The notes under the pieces are model-generated. The model did not search any database, was not told where the DNA came from, and was given only the letters and a program-made list of their open reading frames with translations. This document shows positions 11,752 to 22,034 of a DNA stretch of 64,000 nt, in pieces; the stretch's first letter is position 1; each line of letters opens with the position of its first letter. The stretch covers positions 1 through 64,000 of the forward strand of contig SADC01000239.1 of NCBI GenBank assembly GCA_004194705.1. Direction: 5' to 3'. Source of the stretch: Ditylenchus dipsaci. Taxonomy: Eukaryota > Nematoda > Chromadorea > Rhabditida > Anguinidae. The position numbers and the translations under genes are program-made.

Positions 11752-12653
11752 TTATTGAGGAACATAATCATAAAACAGGGTAAAAAGGAATACATCTCGC
11801 GACTTGATTCTGGAATTTCCGACAACCGTCTTTGTTTCTCCTCGAATCCGGCGAGCCAGCCTAATGTCCGAGGCAGGATAGTACTTTCTTGGCATGAGGC
11901 GCAATCATATTTGCATCCTCGAACAGCGCAGTTAGATAACATTCAGCCAGATCCTAAAAAGAATATTTATCACTTAGACTCGTATGCCTGCAAAAACCTC
12001 CTCGACCGAAAATTGCCAAAAGAAAACGCTTAAAATATCTAAGTACCGTATTTCCTCTAATAAGCCCCCCCCCCCCTTGACTTTGGGGGTCTGGATCCCA
12101 GTGTAGAAGCAATATTTGCAAAGCTGTTTGATACGTTTTATTAACTCCAACGAGCTCTACCGGTTCCACTTTTTAGATTTTGGTTGAGCACCAAAAAGCT
12201 CGAAATCGATATCCAATTTTTCCGATTTTGGGGGTTTGAAAAATAAACGCCCCGGGGCGCTTATTAGAGGAAATACGGTAGCCCATTTAACATGTTCGAT
12301 AAAAAATATTTGAAAAGAATACATTGCTTTCGATTGGAAATGCACATCCAGAAGATATCCACCATAATTCGTTGAACTTATTTCGAAAAAGGAGTGCGCG
12401 GAATCTGGGATTCAATATTCTTTCAACGCCGCGAAAGTTCCTGAGAATTTTTGCCATGACAAAAATTGGACATACCCAGGTTCTTCTTCTTCTTCCTACT
12501 CTGGCTTGGTATGGAAATGCAGCTTTGACGCTTCTTCACCAAAGACAATGGAACGAAATGAGAGGCTGACTTCTTGGCCGTGTTCTGTCTGACTGTAACT
12601 TGAGCATTCACCAATTCGACTTGATCATCCTGATGCTCGGAACAGAAGAAGCT
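11752..12653 (-). pseudogene. Centromeric histone H3 (CENP-A/cenH3)-like gene inside a fold-back
   Basis: Histone-fold protein related to H3 but too divergent for canonical H3, so a centromeric variant is the best match. Exons on the minus strand: 12653-12476 (basic tail with QVTVRQNTAKKSA and SRKKKK), 12440-12310 (GTFAALK, then IPRTPFSK, VQRIMVD and VHFQSKAMYS, matching the alpha-N to alpha-2 part of H3) and 11953-11752 (CYLTALFEDAN, APHAKKV, ILPR, then RLARRIRGE, matching alpha-2 to alpha-3). The intron between exons 1 and 2 is only 35 bases. Breaks: several one-base losses, a stop where leucine is expected after PFSK, and the donor after the middle exon reads AT instead of GT. A pogo-like MITE sits in the second intron. 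After RRIRGE the frame runs on about 25 residues beyond the usual H3 end. An upstream start exon is not seen. Confidence 0.75.
12044..12280. mobile_element. ACCGTAT-family MITE in the H3-variant intron
   Basis: Terminal repeats ACCGTATTTCCTCTAATAAG and CTTATTAGAGGAAATACGGT, flanked by TA on both sides. The inside right part contains GGTTGAGCACCAAAAAGCTC and TTTGAAAAATAAACGCC; close relatives of these words occur in the copies at 38395, 47087 and 55362, so the family shares its interior as well as its ends. Confidence 0.85.
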
Positions 12654-13013
12654 CTAAAAGCCAACAGAGGTGATAACAGATTTAAATAAAGTAATAAGTG
12701 GGTGCCAGGTCCGAATTTTTCACCAGCGAAAACGAATGCCTAGACTAGAAAACTGGTGTAAAAACAGAGATAGAACTATGGCGGCGTAAAATTTGTCGGC
12801 GGAAAATTGAGCGGTACCGTACTACCTACTCTGAAGATTACTAATCCTTTAAAAACCCATTTTAGTTAAGAAAAGATAATGTGAGCCTTCGGGTCAAGAG
12901 CTTCGTGTCAAGACAAATAAACTTGGATTTTGTTGATGAATTCGTGTGTTGATGAATTAGTGTTGATGAATTCGATGTTGATAAATTCGGTGTTGATGAA
13001 TTCAGGGTCACCG

Positions 13014-13380
13014 CTTACTAAGTATTACCTTTTGTGTGTATGATATCTCAAATGAAAGCATAGGATCTTAGATATATCGTGTGTGTCTTGTTCAAAAATG
13101 TTAGGAAATATCAACCAAACCAGTCAAAGAAGACCTACAAGAAGATTCGGAATTTAGTCTATTTTAGTCTGTAAAAAGCTTCAGTAGCTGTGGAGCTCTG
13201 TGCTGATGATTTGTTGGATAGCCAAGAGTGTGAGGATCATTTTGACACCAAAGTTTTAAATAAAGCGGGTTAAAATTACGGTGTGCAGCCAGTGGTAGTC
13301 ACACCGTTGACTTCGGCCATGCGTATAGGAAGTTCCCCCTCGCTTTTATAGGTGTATAACTTCCTTTTTAGTGAGACGTT
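13014..13380. repeat. Segment duplicated at 20380-20770
   Basis: Matches 20380-20770 in the same orientation: GTATGATA-TCTCAAA, ACCA-CCAGTCAAAGAA, TTGGA-AGCCAAG and GCAGCCAGTGGTA. Together with 10470-10590 it forms the unit interrupted by the 10591-13013 element. The GCAGCCAGTGGTAATCGAACC part at the 20.7 kb copy looks on the minus strand like the 3' end of a tRNA (GGTTCGATTACCACTGGC), so the unit may be a tRNA-derived SINE or an old tRNA relic. Confidence 0.6.
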
Positions 13381-13667
13381 TTGTACTGGGGCAGCCTATT
13401 CAGCATCGAGTGAAAAGTGGGAAAACACCGTTGCGTCGCAGCCTGCAGTCGGAAATCCGCATGAGTGTCCAAAGAAGTTGACAAGTGGCACTTCGTTCAC
13501 GTTAATCCTTAGAACATCAAAACTGTTTGGTGTGAGCATTTCAAAACAGAATACAGGCCATTACAGTTCTGACATGCACATCAAAGCCTTATTTATTAAG
13601 TTGTTGATATTTTATCTGGACGAATAAAATTGTTTGCTTTACTTTTCATATTGTTACTTCTGGGTCA

Positions 13668-14029
13668 TACAGGGTGGTCCAAGAAATTTGAACACTTTTA
13701 AACGGCCATAACTTTTTTTAAAGCGAATTCTGGAAATCTGTAAACGCCGGTCGACTCAGAAAAATATACAATTTTTGGTAGATAATGTGAGAAACACGAT
13801 TTTAATGCTTGGTTCCCCCCTGTGGTTCAGGTCTTGGACTGTAGATGGTCTCTGGATGGCCAGGGTCCAAACCACAGGAGGGACCAAGCAAAAATCGCGT
13901 TTTTCACATTATATACCAAGAAAATTTTATATTTTTTCTGAGTCGATTGGCCTTCACAGATTTCTAGAATTCGCCCTAGAAAAAAGTTATGGTCATTAAA
14001 AAGTGTTCAAATTTTTGGACCACCCTGTA
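13668..14029. mobile_element. Palindromic Tc1/mariner-type MITE
   Basis: TA-flanked. Ends CAGGGTGGTCCAAGAAATTT and its imperfect inverse AAATTTTTGGACCACCCTG. Arms continue to near the centre, where GCTTGGTTCCCCCC and its inverse GGAGGGACCAAGC lie. No transposase. Confidence 0.85.
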
Positions 14030-14167
14030 TATCATGTGTTGTGTCCTTTCAGGTTGCCAGAGGTGGTTTTTGCATCCCTTTGAAAAAATGTTGTCCCCTT
14101 TTTTTTGGTAAACTAGAAATGGCCTATTTTACCAAATTTGTATGGGATTTCATTTTTCAACTTAATA

Positions 14168-14575
14168 TACAGGGTGGACCAATTTTTTGGAACACTTTTA
14201 ACGATCACAACTTTTTTCTGTGATGGAATTTCGAAATTCTGTAAACGTTATTCGACTCAGAATCAAAAAACAATATTTTGGTGCATGGAGCTCGAAAAAA
14301 ATTTTTGGTCAAAATTTTCGATTTTGCCTTGGTCCCCCTGTGTCCTAAAAACGTCGATTTTTGCACAACAACAAGCAGTGGCAAAAATCGACGTTTTTAG
14401 AACACAGGGTACCAAGGCAAATTCGAAAATTTGACCAAAATTTTTTTGAGCTCCATGCACCAATAAAATTGCTTTTTGATTCTGAGTCGAATGGCGTTTA
14501 CAGAATTTCGAAATTCCATCATAGAAAAAAGTTATGATCGTTGAAAGTGTTCCAAAAAAATTGGCCCATCCGGTA
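14168..14575. mobile_element. Palindromic Tc1/mariner-type MITE, related to the previous one
   Basis: TA-flanked. Ends CAGGGTGGACCAATTTTTTG and AAATTGGCCCATCCGG. Subterminal TTCGACTCAGAA is shared with the mariner-like element at 17990. Inner arms carry GCCTTGGTCCCCC (14326-14338) and a damaged inverse near 14409-14418. Confidence 0.85.
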
Positions 14576-14829
14576 TTACAAATTTTTCAACTTTTTTGGA
14601 GGACTATAAAGTCCGCTCTCGATTTAGTGTACATATATTTGTATAAGATTCGGTTAGTTTGCTTTAAAATATAAGAAATTATAGCTTTATTAAAAAAAAT
14701 ATATAATATCATTCAAACTTAGGTCAATGTAGGTGTCAACATATGATTTCTTTATTATTTTACACAAATAATTCACTCCATTTATTAATCGCAGTACAAC
14801 AACATAAAGTGATTCTATTACATGAGACA

Positions 14830-15720
14830 TCATATAGATTTTATGTCACGGGTCCTTTGACCAGTATTCTGACTTCCCTGTTTAGCTCCTTTCTCATTGA
14901 CGGCTTTCTTAGTCTCAACATCTTGTGTAACATCCACATAAACGCCATCTCTGAATCCCTGCTAAAACCGAGTAGATAATCCGGTAAACCAGGCGTCATG
15001 TTACCTTATCAGAGTCAGACGGAGGAGAGAATAGCACCACATCGCGCAAATCAATTGCCTCAGACGCCATGGCTGAATCACAAGGAAGAGTGGACTTTTG
15101 AATCTCTGTAAACTAATTAGTTATTTATTAGCCCTCAGCCCAATAAAATAATATGTACATACCAGAAGAGAGTGGTGACAGCATTTGCGATTCTTCTTGA
15201 GTGCGAGAAGATAAAGGCTGTGTCTTGCTGAGCTCATTGTCATCCCGACGAACATTAGTTGTTTTGCGATTCTTCTGATGAGGCTCTTTCTTATGAATCG
15301 CTGTCCTTGGCTGCATCTTAACATGCGATTGCAATCTCTGAAATTCGGAACAGGTAAAATGAAAAAAAATACGGATTTTCGACCAACCAATCTTCGACTT
15401 GATGGATGGACACGAAGTTTTGCATCATGCATTTCTTTGTATTCGCTTCGAGACACAGCAGTTTAATATCGAGCACGGCAGTAGTGTCCACTTCACTTAG
15501 AGTTACGGCTTCGAGCTTGCTGTCTAGAAAATATGAAATTCAGATACAGGCACTGACGCTGAAAAAGAGCAGAATACTTACAAGACTCAGCTGTCTCCAC
15601 CAGATCCCTTCATCGTTGAATCTAAAAGGACAAAACCGTCAGACTTTAAATTTCGAAAAAATTCACCTTCTGTTAAAAGTTCTAGGTCTGCCAATTAACG
15701 AGTGAATATAGCGACAAGAT
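14830..15720 (-). CDS. Unrecognised multi-exon gene
   Basis: Function not recognised. Exons, 5' to 3' on the minus strand: near 15720-15667 (upstream limit unknown), 15621-15582, 15523-15373, 15337-15163, 15112-15005 and 14958-14830, with a TGA stop at the end. The last three exons join in frame with GT-AG introns. The protein ends with a charged, Ser/Thr/Lys-rich part (QPRTAIHKKEPHQKNRK, then LSKTQPLSSRTQEESQM, then EAIDLRDVVLFSPPSDSDK, then TQDVETKKAVNEKGAK). The 15523-15373 exon contains LEAVTLSEVDTTAVLDIK and a Cys-containing stretch. Two junctions (15582/15523 and 15373/15337) need one extra base, most simply a lost G at the splice site. No signal peptide or membrane segment seen. It may be a nuclear or disordered protein; that is a guess. 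Confidence 0.5.
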
Positions 15721-15899
15721 AAGAAGAATATGACCCACAACGGAGCAGAGGCAGAAAACCATATCTTGATAATTAAATCATTTAGTTAAGCATAACAACT
15801 TGGTAAAAAATCACCGCGAATTCTTTGAGCAGCAATATTTTGCAATTTGCCATTAATCGAGAAGAATGCGGCGCTAAATTCATCGATGAAAACACCGAG

Positions 15900-16058
15900 T
15901 ACCGTATTCTCTCTAATCATCCCACTATGGGATTATTTTTCAATCTCCGAAAAATCTTGAAATTGTTAATTAAAAGTGCCCAACAAATGGCCCTAAATCC
16001 TAGTAAAAAGGGAGGTGTGGGGTTATAGAGAGGTGGGATTATTAGTGAGAATACGGTA
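15900..16058. mobile_element. ACCGTAT-family MITE
   Basis: TA-flanked ends ACCGTATTCTCTCTAATCAT and TTATTAGTGAGAATACGGT. The terminal CCCAC/GTGGG words pair. About 157 bases, no coding content. Confidence 0.85.
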
Positions 16059-16379
16059 ATTATTAATTACTAATTAATATAAAAGTGCGCTCACAACACG
16101 TCTGCATCCGCACGTGCGTATGTATTGTGAGGGTTATGGGTAAAATCTCGGGTATTTAGCCGGTATTTACCCGAAATTTGGGTAAAATCTTCAAATTTCG
16201 ATAGCCATGTCTTTCTTCAAAATTTTTTTATTCATTGCTAGCGCCAGCATACAGAGAAAAAAAGCGCTTACAACTAAAAAAGTGCAGGAATACACATAAA
16301 ACACCACTGTGCTACAACAAAAACACTTTCTGCCTTTTGAATTCGCTTTGAGACACACCAAATTCGGGGACGCAACCAT

Positions 16380-16548
16380 CTTGCCAACGCCAGAACTCGC
16401 CAACGCCAAAAAACTCGCCAACGCCAAGACTCGCCAACGTCGAATCTCGTCAACGGCAAACTCGCCAACCAAAAACTCGCCAACAGCGAAAACTGGCCAA
16501 CAGAAAAACTCGCCAACGCAAAACTCGCCAACGCTAAACATGCCAATG
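16380..16548. repeat. AACTCGCCAACGCCA minisatellite
   Basis: About ten imperfect tandem copies of a 12-18-base unit containing CTCGCCAACG. The flanking GAATTCG and GGGGACGCAAC words and the inverse repeat unit recur at 21477-21540 and, thinly, at 24240-24460, so this is one dispersed family. It creates spurious repeat-protein frames on both strands. Confidence 0.8.
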
Positions 16549-16918
16549 CATCACAACCACCCAATGACCCCAAAAATTACTTTTTCATGCAATAATATTG
16601 CCATGCAAGACCGGAAAAGTGATTTTTAGGGGGAAAAAGGCTGAATTGGGAAGGAAAGGGACAAAACAGGGCCACTTATTTGAGAGCCAATAAGTACCAA
16701 AGAGTATATATTCTCTTAGCGTTGAGGGTACAAACCCAGCCACTTGTGGTGCAGGCGAAAGTATAGGTAGTAAATGCTGACCATTCCATTCAGCCGGTGC
16801 ATCCCGGGGATTTCTGCCTGCGCCATGAACTCTTCGGAGTGACGGCTCAAATTTTGGATTCCGAGCCTCTGGCTCGGCCTTGAAACTGGAGGGAAATTGC
16901 TCTTCAGTAAGGAAGGAG

Positions 16919-17346
16919 GGGCGCTACTGTAATATACCCCCCCCCCCCCCCAAAGCGCTACTGTAATATACACCACATCTCAACTCCAAGCCCCCAAGCC
17001 CCGAAGGGGCGCAGGGGGCTTGAGAGTTAGAGATGCGCGCACGGACTTATCTTAGACATGATTCCGAGAAGTACACTTGATCATAAAATGCATATAGAGT
17101 CTATTTTTGCCACGGCTCGAGTTGAAAAACATGGTAAAGCAGCTAAAAAAAAGTGGCCCTGTATTATTCCCTTCCCCTCCCAATACAGCCCATAATCCCT
17201 TTTAAACTGCTTTTCTGGTCCCTTTTATGGCAAAATTATTGCATAAAAATGGTTTTTAGACACTCCCAAAAAAGTCGGTTTGGGGCAGCTGGGGGGGGGG
17301 TATATTACAGTAGCTTTTTGGGGGGGGGGGTATATGACAGTAGCGT
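16919..17346. mobile_element. Palindromic element with GGCGCTACTGTAATATACC ends
   Basis: Ends GCGCTACTGTAATATACCCC and GGGGTATATGACAGTAGCG; each end word is present twice with long C or G runs. The centre (16976-17095) carries a hairpin AGCCCC-GAAGGGGC followed by a GAGATGCGCGCAC motif shared with elements at 27.6, 35.6, 37.3 and 50.2 kb. Confidence 0.75.
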
Positions 17347-17581
17347 CGAAGGAGGATTAAGAGCTTCCTTAGATCTGTTTAGCTTTATAGTTAACTTATT
17401 ACAGTTGCGGACAATTTATTGCGTCAGCACATATATTTTTCTATCTTGTTGATTTTGAACGTAAATATAAATGTTTTCGAAAAACCAAATACACGGTTTT
17501 GTAGAGCTCTTCAAGAGCTACAAAACTGTCATTACACTTTTCTAAAAAAATAATTTTCTTGGTTTGTTTTGGGCAACTTTT

Positions 17582-17819
17582 AAAGAGGCATGCCCGTGCC
17601 CGACACGGAGAAAAGGCGGGACCAACACTTTTTTTCTTTCTCGATCAAGTTTTACATGCGTTCTCATCTGAATTTTTTAAGTTTCCTGCCTAGTTTTCAA
17701 AAGTAGCATAAGGTCATTAATATCAGATTTGATGCAAGACGAGAGAAAAATGGCACGACTAAAAAATTTTTGCTGGTCCCCGCCTTAACTTTTTGAAACG
17801 CACGGGCATGCTCCTTTAA
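17582..17819. mobile_element. TTAA-inserted MITE
   Basis: Flanked by TTAA. Ends AGAGGCATGCCCGTGC and GCACGGGCATGCTCCT. The undisturbed arm of the host element reads CTCTTAAAAGTTGCCC at 20020-20035, confirming insertion at TTAA. Related in design to elements at 34840, 39756 and 59597. TTAA targeting suggests piggyBac-type mobilisation. Confidence 0.8.
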
Positions 17820-17989
17820 GAGCGTTGCATTTTTTTGCCCGACAATTGATTGGCGTCAGAAAGTTTTATTGGATAATAACAACAATTTACATCAACAATA
17901 GCTTGACAATGTAAGCCCTAAATCTTAGCTACAATTTGGTAGGTCAAACTCTTCTTTTTGATTATTTCGAGAAAAGTTATGACCATCAA

Positions 17990-19377
17990 TACAGGGTTAT
18001 TCAAGAAATTGTAACACTTTCAAACTGCCATAACTTTTTATCCCGGCACGATTTCGAAATTTTGTAAACGCAGATCGACTCAGAATTTCATGGCAATTTT
18101 TTTGGCATATAACACCCGAAAAAATTTTTTTTTGCAAAAATTCGAAAATTTGCCTTGGTCCCCCCTGTTGTCCCAAAATGCCGAAATTGTTAAACATTGC
18201 ATTACGTCACATTTACACAGCGAATTCTCTCAAAATTGATTACAAATGAACACAAGATTTTTAATTCCCATAACTCTGTTCCACGCTCTTTCCTTCCACT
18301 TCCAAACAACGCTCCAAACGTCGCCCATATGAGTCAATTGAACGAAGCACCATATCACCGGGAAGGTTTTCGAATTCATGCACTATTCTTTGTCGTAATT
18401 CATTGAGATCAGCAGGCTGTGTGCGGTAGATGCGACTCTTCAAATAGCCCCAGAGAAAGAAATCACACGGCGTAAGATCCGGAGAGTAGGGCGGCCAACG
18501 AAAGGGAGAAGGTTCAGCAGGCGATCCTCGACCCATCCATCGAAGAGGGAAATTCTCATCTAGCCAATCACGCATTGACTGGTAGCAATTCCTGACGAAG
18601 GTTCATCTTATACGGATGGAATTTGGCTTCCTAAACGAAAGTTGATGGGACGTCAAAGTCATCATAATGTTATTGAAAACAAACATTAAGTATCCTCCAG
18701 ATTGTAGGCTGAGAAGGCATCCCATCTTCGCGAGCTAACTCCGTCGTAGACTTGTTCACGTTATTGCGGAATGATTCGATGACTTCAGCCTCCTTTAATT
18801 CGGTTCTCACCCATCTGAAAATCAGATGCAACGATCAAAGCAACAATCTTCAACATTAAACATCAAACCTAACCTCGTGTTGATTCGCTTCTTTCGCTCG
18901 CTTGATCCCCTTTCCTGATATTCATCGTACCATTGCAAAATGCTGGCGCGGCTTGGCTTTCGGTGGCGGTCTCCAAATCGCGTACGGAACTGGCGCTGAA
19001 CAATGCTAGGACTTTCCTGCTTGGCATAGGCAATCACGCAAAAGGCTTTTTCTTGAGGCGTAAACTTCATCTATGATTAATAATTCATACAGGAGAAGGA
19101 AGACACCAAGTGAAGCAACGAAGCACGAAGAAAAACAGCTACGGAAACAGTGGAATAGCGGAATTTTTGATAACTCGATATTTCGGCATTTTGGGACAAC
19201 AGGGGGGACCAAGGCAAATTTTCGAATTTTTGCAAAAAAAATTTTTTTCGGGTGTTATATGCCAAAAAAATTGCCATGAAATTCTGAGTCGATCTGCGTT
19301 TACAAAATTTCGAAATCGTGCCGGGATAAAAAGTTATGGCAGTTTGAAAGTGTTACAATTTCTTGAATAACCCTGTA
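17990..19377 (-). mobile_element. Mariner-like element with about 190-base inverted repeats
   Basis: TA-flanked; ends CAGGGTTATTCAAGAAATTG and CAATTTCTTGAATAACCCTG. Inverted repeats run inward about 190 bases to GCCTTGGTCCCCCC (18153-18166) and its inverse (19202-19215). The interior encodes a broken transposase on the minus strand. The mirror arm of the host fold-back at about 19840 gives the empty TA site. Confidence 0.9.
18261..19070 (-). pseudogene. Mariner-type transposase with two introns, catalytic core deleted
   Basis: IS630-Tc1-mariner transposase remnant. Exon 1 (19070-18874) encodes an N-terminal helix-turn-helix: FTPQEKAFCVIAYAK, then FGDRHRKPSRASILQWYDE. A 59-base GT-AG intron (18873-18815) joins it to RWVRTELKEAEVIESF and PSQPTIWRILN (18814-18685). 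A second intron (18684-18631, 54 bases) leads to EAKFHPYKMNL. After that the part carrying the first two catalytic aspartates is missing, a frame change and stop follow, and the frame resumes in the C-terminal part with WPPYSPDLTPCDFFLWGYLK and a final helix region ending near 18261. The element therefore cannot make an active enzyme. Confidence 0.85.
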
Positions 19378-20224
19378 AAAACATGTCGATTTCTAGTCAA
19401 AATCAAGGTAAAGGAAGGAAAATGGTTGTTCGGTCGCATAAATACTGACTTTTCTTGAAAGTTTCAATATCAAAAGTTATGAGTTAATGCACTATTTGAA
19501 AGCTTAATAATTTTTCTACAAATGACTATCAGGCTTTTTTTGAAAATTGCACAGGGCTGAGAAACGGATGGTTGAAGTTGAGAGAAGTGAAAATGTCCCA
19601 AAATAAGGCAAAAAGAGAAGTTTTTTTACTTCTTTCAACTTCAACCATCCGTTTCTCAGCCATGTGCAATTTTCAAAAAAGCCTGATATGTCATTTTGTA
19701 GAAAAATTATTAAGCTATCAAATAGTGCATTAACTCATAACTTTCAATATTCGAACGTTCAAGAAAAGTCAGTATTTATGCGACCGAACAACCATTTTCC
19801 TTCCATTTACTTTGATTTTGACTAGAAATCGACACGTTTTTATTGATGGTCATAACTTTTCTCGAAATAATCAAAAAGAAGAGTTTGACCTACCAAATTG
19901 TAGCTAAGATTTAGGGCTTACATTGTCAAGCTATTGTTGATGTAAATTGTTATGTTTGTTATGTTATTATCCAATAAAACTTTCTGACGCCAATCAATTG
20001 TCGGGCAAAAAATGCAACGCTCTTAAAAGTTGCCCAAAACAAACCAAGAAAATTATTTTTTTAGAAAAGTGTAATGACAGTTTTGTAGCCCTTGAAGAGC
20101 TCTACAAAACAGTGTATTTGGTCTTTTGAAAACATTTATATTTACGTTCAAAATCAACAAGATAGAAAAATATATGTGCTGACGCCAATCAATTGTCCGC
20201 AACTGTATATATCGGTCTAGAAAC

Positions 20225-20770
20225 CATCAAGCAGTGTATTACGGATGGATTGCGAATGTTTTCTGCGCTTCTTTACTGTCAGAAAATGCCCTAATTTTGT
20301 GATTTCATGTGAGTTACAGAATTGTGTAGGATGGAATCGGGTATTGGCATGGAATTGGGCATCATTGAATGTCTCTTGAATTTGAGCTGTAATTTAATAT
20401 CATCTTTTTCTCTGTATGATAGCTCAAACGAAAGCCTAAAATCTTGGCTACATTCAAACATATGAAACGTGGGACGTGTAGGGAAGTTCAGCAAATATTA
20501 ACCAGCCCAGTCAAAGAAAGCTCCAAAAACGATCGATTTTCAGGTATTTAGCCTATATTAAACTATAATAATCTCCGGTAGGTGTGTAACCTTGCGCTGA
20601 TTATTTCGTTGGACAGCCAAGGGTATGAGAATCATTCAGACACAAATCTTATAAATAAAAAAAATGAGGAGATTAAAAAATAAGACATGCAGCCAGTGGT
20701 AATCGAACCTGTAGCCTAGACTGCGTATAAAGAGTTCCCGTTCCTTTAATGCTTCATTAGTTAATTTTAG
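20225..20770. repeat. Paralogous empty site of the 10591-13013 element
   Basis: Aligns with 10470-10590 plus 13014-13380 without the 2.4 kb insertion. The junction corresponds to about 20385-20400 (GAGCTGTAATTTAATATCAT). The right part holds the tRNA-3'-like stretch described for 13014-13380. No coding exon. Confidence 0.65.
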
Positions 20771-20778
20771 ACGCTATA

Positions 20779-21372
20779 CAGGGTGCGTAAAAAGTTCTGA
20801 CAACTTTTTTAAACTCAAAATTTTCAACCATATTTCGTTTTATGAGTGAAAACGGTTGCGTGGGCAAGAAGACATTTTCGACGTCGTCACTGGTGTTTTC
20901 AGCAGGTTTGTTTTTTTCAATTCCTTTCTTTCATCTCGTTTCAGGATTCTGCTCCTGCGCACAAGGCTCGTGAGACTCAAGCGTGGTGCCGTAACAATTT
21001 GCCGGAATTCATTGATGTGAAGCAGTGGCCGCCATACAGTCCTGATCTCAATCCGCTCGACTACTCAATCTGGGGTATTCTGGAAGCAAAAGTGAACAAC
21101 AGACGCCATAGGGGAATCGCTTAACTCAAGACCGCACTGCAAGAAGCATGGGAAGAAATCGACGAAGAAGTGCTCGCCTCGGTGGTGGATAATTGGCGAA
21201 TAAGATTGAATGCCTACATATAAGCAAATGGCGGCTATATTGATAAGTGATGCATCTATCTTGTTCATAATTCTTCGCTCTTGCTCGTGGTGTTATTTGT
21301 TTTTTGATGTTATATTACAAACAATAAAAGTTTTGAGTTAAAAAAAGTTGTCAGAACTTTTTACGCACCCTG
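20779..21372 (+). mobile_element. Internally deleted mariner-like element
   Basis: TA-flanked; ends CAGGGTGCGTAAAAAGTTCT and AGAACTTTTTACGCACCCTG, near-perfect. About 594 bases. It contains only the C-terminal transposase part, which reads outward from the left end. Confidence 0.9.
20846..21223 (+). pseudogene. Mariner transposase C-terminal remnant with a 39-base intron
   Basis: After WCFQQ a GT-AG intron (20906-20944) leads to DSAPAHKARETQAW, the second catalytic aspartate region, and then WPPYSPDLNPLDYSIW, holding the third acidic position of the DDD triad. A TAA at 21122-21124 interrupts before the usual C-terminal helices (TALQEAWEEID). The first catalytic region is absent. The intron falls inside the highly conserved QQDSAPAHKA motif, so it must be spliced out for function. 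Confidence 0.85.
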
Positions 21373-22034
21373 TAGTAATTAAAGTAGTTTGTAATTGTAT
21401 TTTAACATGACACACATATTCCTGAATGAAATAAATATAAGTACAGTCGACGCTCTCCATTGCGTCGTTCGAGTTCGGACGTTGGCGAGTCTTTTGCTTT
21501 GGTGAGTTTTTTGTTGGCGAGTTTGTTGCGTCCCCAAATTCGAATAAAAATTAGGCAAAAATTATTATGTTCACAAAACCTTTAGTAAAGGTTTCACCAG
21601 ATTTTCATACGGCGGATAAAATCTCTGGGTATTTACCGGTAAATACCGGATAATTACCCGGGTAAATACCCGGGTATTTACCCATTAGTCAAGCCTAGTA
21701 TCATGGATTTGTCAAATGTTTTACTTATTTCTATAAATGGAATAAGGTTATTCAAAAATCCGCGTTTTGCCTTGGTTTTACCCTTGCCTTATTGTTTTTT
21801 AGATCACAAAGAGTAACAAGGTAAAACCCGGATATTTTTATGTCCTCACTTTATTTTTCTGATCAAACTTATATGAGCATACTGATCACGCTGAGCATGA
21901 ACATGGCCTTAAAATTGGCATATGACCAATAAAACTGAGCTTTCTTGAGATTTTTTTGTTAGGCGGGAATTTAAAATTTGGCAAATCCATGATACCGATA
22001 TCATTAATTTTTGCGATTATTGCTCATAGACGCA

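Larger units (their letters stand above)
10591..13013. mobile_element. MULE-like fold-back element with perfect 9-base duplication
   Basis: Inverted arms: left 10591-10760 and right about 12780-13013. Both contain GAATTCATCAACACCGAAT, then ATCCAAGTTTATTTGTCTTG, then a GGTAGGTAGTA/CAATTTTCCGCC stretch, in mirrored order. The flanking 9 bases are identical: CTTACTAAG at 10582-10590 and 13014-13022. The flanks outside it (10470-10590 and 13014-13380) line up as one continuous unit with 20225-20770, which lacks the insertion. The terminal GATGAATTC words are tandemly repeated on the right. The interior carries the H3-variant gene. Nine-base duplication and long arms point to the Mutator superfamily; no transposase is present, so it is non-autonomous. 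Confidence 0.8.
17400..20207. mobile_element. Fold-back element with two nested insertions
   Basis: TA-flanked, ends CAGTTGCGGACAATT and AATTGTCCGCAACTG. Arms meet near 19610. GACAATTGATTGGCGTCAG is a repeated subterminal word (about 17841 and inverted at 19985 and 20181), possibly the transposase-binding site. The left arm is interrupted by a TTAA element (17582-17819) and by a mariner-like element (17990-19377); the right arm lacks both and gives the pre-insertion sequence. A partial copy lies at 44280-44700. Confidence 0.8.

Noticed and set aside
16191..16629. Overlapping 99-116-codon frames on both strands
   Set aside because: All derive from the CTCGCCAACG minisatellite, where all frames are open because the unit lacks stops.
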